Of a stretch of 19,479 nucleotides of DNA, positions 12,666 to 19,479 are shown in pieces. The translations under genes and the position numbers were made by a program. This stretch comes from Acholeplasma sp. CAG:878 (lineage in GTDB: Bacteria > Bacillota_I > Bacilli_A > RF39 > UBA660). The stretch covers positions 1 through 19,479 of the forward strand of contig HF989904.1 in assembly GCA_000432255.1 (NCBI GenBank), in the 5' to 3' direction. The notes beneath the pieces are model-generated. The model made no database searches. It worked only from the letters and a program-made list of their open reading frames with translations, and was not told where the DNA came from. The first letter of the stretch is position 1. Each line of letters starts with the position of its first letter.

Positions 12666-14249
12666 ATGTTAAAAGTTAGTAATTTAAGTATAAGATTTAA
12701 TACTAAAACATTATTTGAAAATGTTAATTTGGAATTTAAAAGTGACAATTGTTATGGAATAATAGGAGCAAATGGAGCGGGGAAATCAACATTTTTAAAA
12801 ATAATTAGTGGAACTTTAGAACCTACTAAAGGTGAAGTTATAACTGGTAAGGGAGAGAGGATTTCTATTTTATCTCAAAACCACCATGAATTTGATTCTT
12901 ATACAGTAATTGAAACTGTAATTATGGGTAATAGTAAATTATATAACATAATGAAAGAAAAAGATGCACTATATTTAAAAGAGGATTTTACCTTTGAAGA
13001 TGGAATTAAAGTAGGAGAATTGGAAGAAGCATTTGCTAGTATGGGAGGATGGCAGGCTGAAAGTGATGCAGCTATTTTATTAAAAGGATTAGGCATTTCT
13101 AATGAATTGCATAATACTTTGATGAGTGAGTTAAAAGATGCTATTAAAGTAAAAGTATTATTGGCTAAAGCATTGTTTGGTGAACCAGATATATTATTAT
13201 TAGATGAACCAACTAATGGATTAGATTTACAAAGCATTAGGTGGTTAGAAGAATTTTTAATAAATTTTAAAAATATTGTTTTAGTAGTATCACATGATAG
13301 ACATTTTTTAAATCAAGTATGCACCTGTATGGTTGATATTGATTATGGTAAAATTACGTTATTTGCTGGAAACTATGATTTTTGGTATCAATCAAGTCAA
13401 TTGCTTCAAAAACAAATGAAAGAATCAAATAAGAAAAAGGAAGAAAAAATGAAAGAATTAGAAGATTTCATTAGAAGATTTAGTGCGAATGCTTCTAAAT
13501 CAAAACAAGCAACTTCAAGAAAAAAAGCACTAGAAAAAATAGTTTTAGATAATTTAGTGCCGTCAAACAGAAAATATCCATATATTAACTTTGATTTTGA
13601 TAAAAATGTTTCTAAAAATGTAATAGTTTTAGAAAAAATATGTTATAAAGATATTTTAAAAGATTTTTCATTAACTATTTATCCTGGTGATAAAATAGCT
13701 TTAATAGGTCCTAATGAAATAGCCAAAACAACACTTCTTAATATATTAGCAGGTAAATTAGACCCTGATAGTGGTAAAATTACTGTTGGTAGTAATGTCA
13801 TTATAAGTTATTACCCTAAAAACCATGAAGAATATTTTGCTTCAAATCAAACTTTATTAGAATGGCTAAGAAATTACAGTGAAAACAAAGATGAAACATT
13901 TGTAAGAGGTTTTTTAGGTAGAATGTTATTTTCTGGTGAAGATGCACTTAAAAATGTTAAAGTTTTATCAGGTGGAGAGAAAGTAAGAGCCATGTTTAGT
14001 AAATTAATGTTAAATAGAGGTAATGTTTTATTATTAGACGAGCCAACTAATCATTTAGACATCGAAGCAATAACTTCGCTTAATGATGGATTAGAAAAAT
14101 TTTTAGGTGTTTTGGTATTTTCAAGTTTTGATCAAGAATTAATTGAAACTGTAAGTAATAGATTAATCGAAATAAAAAGTGATGGTACATATAAAGATAA
14201 AAGATTATCGTATCAAGAATATATTGAAAAATTTGGATTAGGTGATTAA
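12666..14249 (+). CDS. ABC-F ATPase of the YbiT/YkpA type with one degenerate ATP site
   Basis: The 527-aa product has two ABC domains and no membrane segments, as in translation factors that bind the ribosomal E site. Domain 1: Walker A GANGAGKS (34-41), Walker B LLLDEPTNGLDL, H-loop SHDRHFL, but the signature reads MSELKDA (153-159), a deviation shared with E. coli YbiT. The linker (about 250-300) is charged and helical. Domain 2: signature LSGGEK (434-439) and DEPTNHLD are intact, but Walker A reads GPNEIAKT (348-355; both flexible glycines replaced) and the H-loop histidine is F488 (SSFDQE). Since each ATP site joins one Walker A to the other domain's signature, all defects fall in the same site. 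ATG 12666 follows AAAGGTGATT; the upstream TTG at 12621 lies in the terminator. The YbaK gene follows without a gap. Confidence 0.9.
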   Translation: MLKVSNLSIRFNTKTLFENVNLEFKSDNCYGIIGANGAGKSTFLKIISGTLEPTKGEVITGKGERISILSQNHHEFDSYTVIETVIMGNSKLYNIMKEKDALYLKEDFTFEDGIKVGELEEAFASMGGWQAESDAAILLKGLGISNELHNTLMSELKDAIKVKVLLAKALFGEPDILLLDEPTNGLDLQSIRWLEEFLINFKNIVLVVSHDRHFLNQVCTCMVDIDYGKITLFAGNYDFWYQSSQLLQKQMKESNKKKEEKMKELEDFIRRFSANASKSKQATSRKKALEKIVLDNLVPSNRKYPYINFDFDKNVSKNVIVLEKICYKDILKDFSLTIYPGDKIALIGPNEIAKTTLLNILAGKLDPDSGKITVGSNVIISYYPKNHEEYFASNQTLLEWLRNYSENKDETFVRGFLGRMLFSGEDALKNVKVLSGGEKVRAMFSKLMLNRGNVLLLDEPTNHLDIEAITSLNDGLEKFLGVLVFSSFDQELIETVSNRLIEIKSDGTYKDKRLSYQEYIEKFGLGD

Positions 14250-14711
14250 ATGTCATTAGTAAAAGTAAAAAATTATTTTGCTAATTTTAAAATGGAAGAT
14301 AGAATAATAGAATTTGATAGTTCTTCAAAAACTGTTTTTGAAGCTGCTAATCTATTAAATTGTAAGGAAGAGAGAATAGCTAAATCATTAAGTTTTAAGT
14401 TAAAAAATAATATAATAGTTATTGTCGTAGCTGGTGATAAGAGGATAGATAATAAAAAATATAAAGAAACATTTAATGAAAAAGCTAAAATGTTAAACTA
14501 TGATGAAGTAGAAGAATTGACTGGACATGTTGTAGGTGGGGTTTGTCCATTTGCTTTAAACGATGGTGTTTTAGTCTATTTGGATGTTTCATTAAAACAA
14601 TTTGAAACGGTTTTTCCTGCTTGTGGTAGTAGTAATAGTGCGATTGAAGTTACAATTGAAGAGTTGGAAAAGTATTCTAATTTTGTAGACTTTGTTGATG
14701 TTTGTAAATAG
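14250..14711 (+). CDS. YbaK/ProX-type aminoacyl-tRNA deacylase
   Basis: The 153-aa product is a full YbaK-domain protein; relatives remove wrongly attached amino acids from tRNA (for example Cys-tRNA-Pro or Ala-tRNA-Pro). Visible family features are RIAKSLSFK (about 43-51), IIVIVVAGD, the GHVVGGVCPFAL segment (92-103), VYLDVSL, and PACGSSNSAIEV near the end. Which tRNA it edits is not predictable from these motifs. Its ATG is the base directly after the ABC-F stop, with GGTGAT just upstream, so the two are translated from one mRNA; both could act in translation, the ABC-F on the ribosome and YbaK on tRNA (inference). Confidence 0.88.
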   Translation: MSLVKVKNYFANFKMEDRIIEFDSSSKTVFEAANLLNCKEERIAKSLSFKLKNNIIVIVVAGDKRIDNKKYKETFNEKAKMLNYDEVEELTGHVVGGVCPFALNDGVLVYLDVSLKQFETVFPACGSSNSAIEVTIEELEKYSNFVDFVDVCK

Positions 14712-14800
14712 TTATAGTGCTAATTTATTTTGTTAATATTTTACTTTGTTGCTTTCTAAAAAAGTAATGTATTATTTAATTATATAAATGATTTATAATT

Positions 14801-14821
14801 GACCGAAATATTCGGTCTTTT
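14801..14821 (+). terminator. GACCGAA/TTCGGTC hairpin: terminator of the ybaK transcript or operator
   Basis: A perfect 7-bp stem (14801-14807 with 14811-14817), loop ATA, then TTTT. It is 90 nt after the ybaK stop and directly upstream of the -10 at 14826, where a -35 would lie. It may be a weak terminator, or a palindromic repressor site for the downstream operon (see findings). The rest of the 14712-14884 spacer shows nothing but A/T-rich sequence. Confidence 0.6.
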
Positions 14822-14822
14822 A

Positions 14823-14831
14823 TGTTATAAT
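14823..14831 (+). promoter_or_regulatory. Upstream extended -10 of the cysteine desulfurase operon
   Basis: TGTTATAAT (TATAAT at 14826-14831), 54 nt before the start codon. The palindrome at 14801-14817 covers its -35 region. Confidence 0.5.
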
Positions 14832-14857
14832 TTTTACTATTATTTTAAAAAATATTA

Positions 14858-14866
14858 TGATATAAT
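14858..14866 (+). promoter_or_regulatory. Proximal extended -10 of the cysteine desulfurase operon
   Basis: TGATATAAT (TATAAT at 14861-14866), 18 nt before ATG 14885. A start at about 14873 would leave a leader of about 12 nt beginning at the AAGGTGA ribosome-binding site. Confidence 0.55.
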
Positions 14867-14884
14867 TAAAAAGAAGGTGATTAT

Positions 14885-16000
14885 ATGATATATTTAGATT
14901 ATTCAGCAACAACTCCAACAAGTAAGGAAGTATTAGAAACATTTAATGAGGTTAGCTTAAATTTTATTGGTAACCCAAATTCTAGTCATAAATTAGGTGT
15001 TGAAGCTATGAATTTAATTAAGGAATCAACAGAACAAATTAAAAGATTACTTAATATAGATGATTGTGAGATTATATATACAAGTGGTTCATCAGAATCA
15101 AATAATTTAGCGATTAAAGGTATTTGTGGAAGATATAAGGGGAAGCACATAATAACTACTAAATTAGAACATTCTTCTATTTATGGTCCAATTGCGACTC
15201 TACAAAATGAAGGTTATGAAGTTGATTTTGTTAATTTAGATGAAAATGGATTAGTTGATATAAAACATCTAGAAAGTTTAATAACAGATGATACAGTTTT
15301 AGTAAGTATTGCATCAGTAAATAGTGAAGTAGGTGTTTTACAACCAATTAGTGAAATAGCAAAAGTATTAAAAAAATATCCAAAACTATATTTTCATTGT
15401 GATATGACACAAAGTATTGGAAAAGTTTTTAATGATTTAACTGATGTTGATTTAGTTAGTTTTACTGCTCATAAATTTTATGGAATTAAAGGAATCGGAT
15501 GTTTAGTTAGAAAAGAAAATGTTAATTTAAAACCATTAATAGATGGTGGTAAGAGTACAAGTATATATAGAAGTGGTACGCCATGTACATCGTTAATTCC
15601 AAGTTTGGCTAAAGCTTTAAGATTAGCATTAGAAAATAGTGAAGAAAAAATAGCTCATATTAAAGAGATAAATGAATATATAAAAAATAATTTAAATAGC
15701 GATATAAAAATCAATAGTAATGAATACTCTATACCACATATTTTAAATTTTAGTGTTATTGGCGTAAAACCAGAAACTTTCCAACACGCTTTAGAAATGG
15801 ATGATATATATATTTCTACTCAAAGTGCTTGTTCAACAAATTCTTCTCCATCAAAAGCAGTTATGGCAGTAACAAGAGATGAAAAAAGAGCAAGTAGTAG
15901 TGTAAGAGTAAGTATATCACATCTAACAAGTATGGGAGATGCTAAAAAAGCAGTAGAGTGTATCAATAGAAGATATAGAGAATTAAGATTGGAGAAGTAA
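14885..16000 (+). CDS. Cysteine desulfurase (NifS/IscS family)
   Basis: The 371-aa pyridoxal-phosphate enzyme takes sulfur from cysteine as a persulfide and gives alanine. It starts with YLDYSATTP (3-11). The cofactor lysine is K197 in SFTAHKFYG, and the catalytic cysteine is C316 in STQSACSTNSSPS, in a long flexible loop as in the NifS/IscS group; EHSS and the CDMTQSIG segment fit the cofactor pocket. It lacks an adjacent iscU, mnmA or thiI, so its acceptor (Fe-S scaffold or tRNA thiolation) is open; relatives beside tRNA-modification genes serve tRNA thiolation. It heads a five-gene operon (14885-18476) with gaps of 1 to 2 nt or short overlaps. Confidence 0.95.
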   Translation: MIYLDYSATTPTSKEVLETFNEVSLNFIGNPNSSHKLGVEAMNLIKESTEQIKRLLNIDDCEIIYTSGSSESNNLAIKGICGRYKGKHIITTKLEHSSIYGPIATLQNEGYEVDFVNLDENGLVDIKHLESLITDDTVLVSIASVNSEVGVLQPISEIAKVLKKYPKLYFHCDMTQSIGKVFNDLTDVDLVSFTAHKFYGIKGIGCLVRKENVNLKPLIDGGKSTSIYRSGTPCTSLIPSLAKALRLALENSEEKIAHIKEINEYIKNNLNSDIKINSNEYSIPHILNFSVIGVKPETFQHALEMDDIYISTQSACSTNSSPSKAVMAVTRDEKRASSSVRVSISHLTSMGDAKKAVECINRRYRELRLEK

Positions 16001-16001
16001 T

Positions 16002-16478
16002 ATGAAAAGAGAAAATTATATTAGCTGGGATGAATATTTTATGGGTGTTGCTTTAATTACTCAAGAACGAAGTAAAGACCCTAATTCTCAAGTTGGATGT
16101 TGTATTGCAAGTGATGACAACAGAATATTATCACTAGGTTATAATGGTGCACCAAGAGGATTGCATGATGATTTAATGAAATGGAATAGGGAAGGAAGTT
16201 TTATAGATACAAAATATGCCTATGTCTGTCACAGCGAATTAAATGCTATTTTAAATTATCGTGGTAATTTAGAAGGAAGTAAAATATATGTAACACTATT
16301 TCCATGTAATGAATGTGCTAAAGCACTAATTCAAGCTGGAATTAAAGAAGTAATTTATTATGATGATAAATATGATGGAACAGATGCTAATATAGTTTCA
16401 AAAAAATTACTTGACACATGTGGTGTTACCTATCGTAAATACGAAAAAAAAGGTAGAAAGATTGAGATTGATTTATAA
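16002..16478 (+). CDS. Deoxycytidylate (dCMP) deaminase, human DCTD-like
   Basis: The 158-aa zinc enzyme converts dCMP to dUMP, the substrate of ThyX. Zinc ligands are H77 (CHSELNAIL, with E79 as proton shuttle) and C102/C105 in PCNEC. The pattern EYFMGVA near the N-terminus, RSKDPNSQVG (about 24-33), GYNGAPRG and LFPCNECAK resembles eukaryotic DCTD closely, as I recall it, and the family's dCTP-activated, dTTP-inhibited members. The usual HAE reads HSE, a mild change. It begins 2 nt after the desulfurase stop, and its own stop overlaps the next ATG by one base. Confidence 0.92.
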   Translation: MKRENYISWDEYFMGVALITQERSKDPNSQVGCCIASDDNRILSLGYNGAPRGLHDDLMKWNREGSFIDTKYAYVCHSELNAILNYRGNLEGSKIYVTLFPCNECAKALIQAGIKEVIYYDDKYDGTDANIVSKKLLDTCGVTYRKYEKKGRKIEIDL

Positions 16479-16729
16479 TGAAAATAGTAATGATTAATGC
16501 AATTTGGTGCTCAGGTTGTATAGTTATGAAAAAAGTTTGGAAAAAAGTATTAGAAAATTACAATTTAGATATTACTTATCTAGATTATGATTTTGATGAT
16601 ATAAGTACTTATAATGTTGGAAATATATTACCAGTTGCTATTATTTATAAAGATGGAATAGAGATAAATAGAATAATTGGTGAAAAAACTTATGAAGAAG
16701 TAGTAAGAGTATTGGAGGCGTTAAAATGA
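16478..16729 (+). CDS. Minimal thioredoxin-like protein
   Basis: The 83-aa product is a shortened thioredoxin fold: WCSGC (10-14) active site, then a helix, strand ITYLDYDFD and a cis-proline candidate P52 in NILPVAIIYKDG, ending with a helix. Thioredoxins are usually about 105 aa, so one strand and helix at the N-terminus are missing. There is no signal peptide, so it is cytoplasmic. It overlaps the dCMP deaminase stop by one base and the next gene by 4 nt (ATGA). The likely partner is the membrane thiol carrier encoded next; it may pass electrons to it (inference). Confidence 0.85.
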   Translation: MKIVMINAIWCSGCIVMKKVWKKVLENYNLDITYLDYDFDDISTYNVGNILPVAIIYKDGIEINRIIGEKTYEEVVRVLEALK

Positions 16730-17898
16730 TTAAAAAAATATTATATTTTTTAATTTTAATGTTTACTTCATTAGTTTTTGTTGATGCTAAGGAAGTTGAT
16801 GTTTATTTATTTTATTCAGAAACATGTTATAACTGTGCAGAATTAGATAAATACTTAGAAGAAATAAAAGATGAATATCCTTATATGAATATTGTTAAAT
16901 ATGAGGTTACTCAAGATGATGAAAACAATAAATTGATGATTGATGTTAAAAGTAAATTAAAAGAAAGTGATTCTCATGTTCCATATACAGTAATTGGAAC
17001 AATGGGAATAATAGGATTTAACGATACAGTAAAAAATTATATTATTAATGCTTTAACTAAATATAGTGAGGAAGATTATGTAGATATAGTTGATGTAGTT
17101 AAAAATAATTTAGATGTTAGTTATACTATTAATTATCCAGAAGGTGAATATAGTGTACCTATATTAGGTAAAATTGACCCTAAAAACGTTTCATTACCAC
17201 TTATTTCTGTTGTAATTGGATTAGTTGATGGATTTAATCCATGTGCGATGTGGGTTTTAATATTTTTAATATCGATGTTGTTTAATATGAAAGATAAAAA
17301 AAGAATGTGGTTTTTAGGTATTACATTCTTAGTTACCTCAGCACTAGTTTATTTAGTGTTCATGCTTGCTTGGTTACAAGTAGCAATCGGATTAACGCAA
17401 ATTGTTTGGGTAAGATATATTATATCTTTGATTGCTTTAATTGGAGCATATATAAATATTAATAGTTATTTAAAATCATTGAAAAAAGATGATGGTTGTG
17501 AAGTAGTTGATGAAACTAAAAGAAAAAAAATATTTGCTAGAATTAAAAAATTTACAACAGAAAAAAGTTTATTGTTGGCTATGGTTGGTATAATCGGATT
17601 AGCAGCATCAGTTAATTTAATTGAACTTGCTTGTTCAAGCGGACTTCCTTTAGTATATACTCAAATATTAGCTTTAAATGATTTATCTAAATTACAATAT
17701 TTAATTTATATTTTAATTTATATTTTCTTCTTTTTAATCGATGATATAATCATATTTGCAATTGCAATGAAAACATTAGAAATATCAGGAATATCAACAA
17801 AATATACAAAGTATTCACATTTAATAGGTGGAATAATAATGTTAATAATCGCACTTCTTATGGCTTTTAAACCAGAATGGTTGATGTTTAATTTTTAA
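16726..17898 (+). CDS. Membrane thiol-disulfide carrier: thioredoxin-like domain fused to a CcdA/DsbD-like core
   Basis: The 390-aa product starts with a signal peptide or signal anchor (about 3-20), then an extracytoplasmic thioredoxin-like domain with CYNC (34-37) and HVPYTVIG as the probable cis-Pro region. From about residue 150 there are about six hydrophobic segments. Two intramembrane cysteines fit the CcdA/DsbD scheme: C173 in GFNPCAMW and C303 in IELACSSG. Such proteins move reducing power from cytoplasmic thioredoxin to the outside. The fusion order (thioredoxin first, membrane core second) differs from DsbD, where the gamma-like domain is C-terminal. The gene overlaps the mini-thioredoxin gene by 4 nt, and queH follows 2 nt later. 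Target proteins outside the cell are not known. Confidence 0.85.
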   Translation: MIKKILYFLILMFTSLVFVDAKEVDVYLFYSETCYNCAELDKYLEEIKDEYPYMNIVKYEVTQDDENNKLMIDVKSKLKESDSHVPYTVIGTMGIIGFNDTVKNYIINALTKYSEEDYVDIVDVVKNNLDVSYTINYPEGEYSVPILGKIDPKNVSLPLISVVIGLVDGFNPCAMWVLIFLISMLFNMKDKKRMWFLGITFLVTSALVYLVFMLAWLQVAIGLTQIVWVRYIISLIALIGAYININSYLKSLKKDDGCEVVDETKRKKIFARIKKFTTEKSLLLAMVGIIGLAASVNLIELACSSGLPLVYTQILALNDLSKLQYLIYILIYIFFFLIDDIIIFAIAMKTLEISGISTKYTKYSHLIGGIIMLIIALLMAFKPEWLMFNF

Positions 17899-17900
17899 TC

Positions 17901-18476
17901 ATGAATTATCAAAAAGAATTAGAAAAATTAATAAATACATTAGACCATAAGCCAACATTATTACTCCATAGTTGTTGTGCGCCTTGTAGTAGTCATTGCA
18001 TTACTTATTTAAAAGATTATTTTGATATAACTATTCTTTATTATAATCCTAATATTGAACCATATTCTGAGTATATCAAAAGGAAAAATGAACAAATAAG
18101 ATTGTGTGAAATATTGAATATAAAATATATTGATATTAGTTGGGATAACAATTCATATAGAGAATTTGTAAAAGGATTAGAAAGTGAAAAAGAAGGCGGA
18201 AGAAGATGTGTTAATTGCATTAAAATGCGTTTACTTAAAACATATGAATTATCTAAAGATTATGAATATTTCGGAACCACACTAACTGTAAGTCCACATA
18301 AAAACAGTAAATTAATAAATGAATTAGGGTTAGAAATTGATGGAACTAAATATTTAATAAGTGACTTTAAAAAACAAGAAGGATATAAAAAAAGTATTGA
18401 ACTATCTAAAAAATATGAATTATATAGACAAGATTATTGTGGTTGCTTATTTTCAAAAAGAAGTAAAGATAATTGA
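17901..18476 (+). CDS. queH: Epoxyqueuosine reductase QueH
   Basis: The 191-aa product catalyses the last step of queuosine tRNA modification, reducing epoxyqueuosine in place of QueG. QueH uses an Fe-S cluster and cysteine pairs; visible are C25, C26 and C29 (HSCCAPC), C103 and C106 (RRCVNC) and C180/C182 (YRQDYCGC), plus PNIEPYSEY and GTTLTVSPHKN. It is slightly shorter than usual (about 200-250 aa). There is no ribosome-binding site before ATG 17901; the start is 2 nt after the preceding stop, so coupling is likely. Other queuosine genes are absent from the window. Confidence 0.92.
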   Translation: MNYQKELEKLINTLDHKPTLLLHSCCAPCSSHCITYLKDYFDITILYYNPNIEPYSEYIKRKNEQIRLCEILNIKYIDISWDNNSYREFVKGLESEKEGGRRCVNCIKMRLLKTYELSKDYEYFGTTLTVSPHKNSKLINELGLEIDGTKYLISDFKKQEGYKKSIELSKKYELYRQDYCGCLFSKRSKDN

Positions 18477-18482
18477 TTAGTC

Positions 18483-18515
18483 AAATAGGAATGATTTATA
18501 TAAAGCATCCTATTT
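18483..18515 (+). terminator. Hairpin after queH, no T tract
   Basis: AAATAGGA (18483-18490) pairs with TCCTATTT (18508-18515), extended by TG/CA after a bulged A. No T run follows, so it may be an mRNA end protected by a hairpin rather than a classical terminator. The remaining spacer to 18604 is A-rich with nothing else visible. Confidence 0.4.
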
Positions 18516-18604
18516 CACATGAAAATAAATATTTTAATTTTAAAATAAAAATAATATTTAAAAAATTAATAATAAGAAGAATATAAAATAATGAGGAGGA
18601 TTTT

Positions 18605-19420
18605 ATGTCAGTTATAATATTAGGAATTATCCAAGGAATAGCAGAGTTTTTACCAATTTCTTCATCTGCTCATTTAATTATATTTAGAGAGGTGTTTAAA
18701 ATTGGAACAAATTTAATTGGAAATATGGATTTAGCCTTCGATTTAGCTCTTCATTTTGGAACTCTTTTATCCATAATTGTTTATTTCTTTAACGATTTGT
18801 TTAATATGATAAAAGAAGGATTAACTAAAGGTGTTAAAACAGAAAACGGAAAAATATTTTGGTATTTAATAGTTGCTACAATACCTGCTGGAATTGTTGG
18901 AGTATTGTTTGAAGATATATTTGATAATTTCTTTAGAAAACAAATTTGGTTAATTGCAATTGCTTTAATTGTAATGGGAATTATTATATATTTAGTTGAT
19001 AAGAAATCAAAACAAGAAAAAGGTTTAAGCAAAATGACTATAAAAGATGCTATTATAATAGGAATATCACAAGTATTTGCTCTAATACCAGGATTTTCAA
19101 GATCAGGAACTACTATAAGTGCTGCTAGATTATTAAAAATAAATAGAGAAGATAGTGCGAAATTTTCATTTTTATTATCAGCGCCAGTTATCGGTGGGGC
19201 TGTTTGTTACAATTTAATTAAACCAGATACATTTGCTGTAATTAAAGATAATTTGTCAATATTTGGATTAGGAATATTAGTATCTTTTATAACAGGATTA
19301 TTATGTATATCATTCTTACTTAAATATATTAAGAAACATGATTTTAAAGTATTTATGTGGTATCGAATAATATTAGGTATAACTGTTTTATTAATATTTA
19401 TAACAAAAATTGGTGCTTAG
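18605..19420 (+). CDS. uppP: Undecaprenyl-diphosphatase UppP (BacA)
   Basis: The 271-aa integral membrane enzyme removes a phosphate from undecaprenyl diphosphate, recycling the lipid carrier of wall synthesis, and confers basal bacitracin tolerance. It has the two family motifs: QGIAEFLPISSSAHL (10-24, with E14, S19-S21 and H23) and PGFSRSGTT (162-170, with R166), plus about seven to eight hydrophobic segments. The first position of the N-terminal motif is Gln, as in many Gram-positive members. Its start follows GAGGAGG, and a TATAAA at 18582-18587 may be its -10. It is separated from queH by 128 nt. Confidence 0.96.
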   Translation: MSVIILGIIQGIAEFLPISSSAHLIIFREVFKIGTNLIGNMDLAFDLALHFGTLLSIIVYFFNDLFNMIKEGLTKGVKTENGKIFWYLIVATIPAGIVGVLFEDIFDNFFRKQIWLIAIALIVMGIIIYLVDKKSKQEKGLSKMTIKDAIIIGISQVFALIPGFSRSGTTISAARLLKINREDSAKFSFLLSAPVIGGAVCYNLIKPDTFAVIKDNLSIFGLGILVSFITGLLCISFLLKYIKKHDFKVFMWYRIILGITVLLIFITKIGA

Positions 19421-19431
19421 GCACTTTTTTT
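19413..19431 (+). terminator. Short terminator at the uppP stop codon
   Basis: GTGC (19413-19416) pairs with GCAC (19421-19424) around a loop containing the stop codon, followed by a T run (19425-19431). The short stem makes it weak. The last 48 nt of the window show no gene. Confidence 0.5.
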
Positions 19432-19479
19432 ATGCGGGTGCCATATATTTAGATGAATAATACTTGAAAATAAAAAATA

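Overview
The window is a very AT-rich, gene-dense stretch from a low-GC Firmicute using the standard genetic code: TGG encodes Trp and TGA acts as a stop (for example at 16727). Homologies (CotE-type spore coat protein, YerB/DUF3048, ABC-F of the YbiT/YkpA type, ThyX, a DUF6273 surface protein) and the strong AT bias point to an uncultured Bacilli-type lineage near the Mollicutes/Erysipelotrichia, such as gut RF39-like bacteria. The lineage is inferred from memory of these families, not from a search. All protein genes and tRNAs read rightward.

Layout. 3-821: 3' part of a DUF6273 secreted/surface protein with a GC-rich, compositionally alien tail. 973-1506: CotE homologue behind a possible sigma-E promoter, bounded by terminators. 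1611-3321: rnhB, a compact metallo-beta-lactamase-fold hydrolase and an HD-domain protein in one operon, with rnhB apparently transcribed without a leader. 3384-4574: an unusually long, apparently duplicated ThyX. 4639-4714: tRNA-Thr(CGT), followed by a structured non-coding stretch. 4927-7404: UvrD/helicase IV-type helicase with an embedded PD-(D/E)XK-like domain and a topoisomerase zinc ribbon. 7500-9245: tmk and yerB. 9309-9806: HD protein, then tRNA-Arg(CCT). 9980-10474: stand-alone PD-(D/E)XK-like protein, then tRNA-Thr(GGT). 10814-12612: Nudix hydrolase and a family 4 glycosyltransferase. 12666-14711: ABC-F ATPase with one degenerate ATP site, then a YbaK-type deacylase. 14885-18476: tight operon of cysteine desulfurase, dCMP deaminase, a mini-thioredoxin, a thioredoxin/CcdA-DsbD fusion and QueH. 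18605-19420: UppP.

How genes connect. Three dispersed genes form one route to thymidine nucleotides: dCMP deaminase (dCMP to dUMP), ThyX (dUMP to dTMP) and Tmk (dTMP to dTDP). The last operon is dominated by cysteine chemistry (sulfur mobilisation, thiol-disulfide transfer across the membrane, Cys-rich QueH). UppP and the glycosyltransferase serve the cell envelope.

Most promoters show an extended -10 (TGnTATAAT or close) lying only about 10-30 nt from the start codon or tRNA, so 5' leaders are short. No insertion sequence, CRISPR array, phage gene or rRNA was seen. The observations most worth following are the possible diversity-generating variable region at the end of the DUF6273 gene, the duplicated ThyX, the asymmetric ABC-F and the structured region at 4769-4858.
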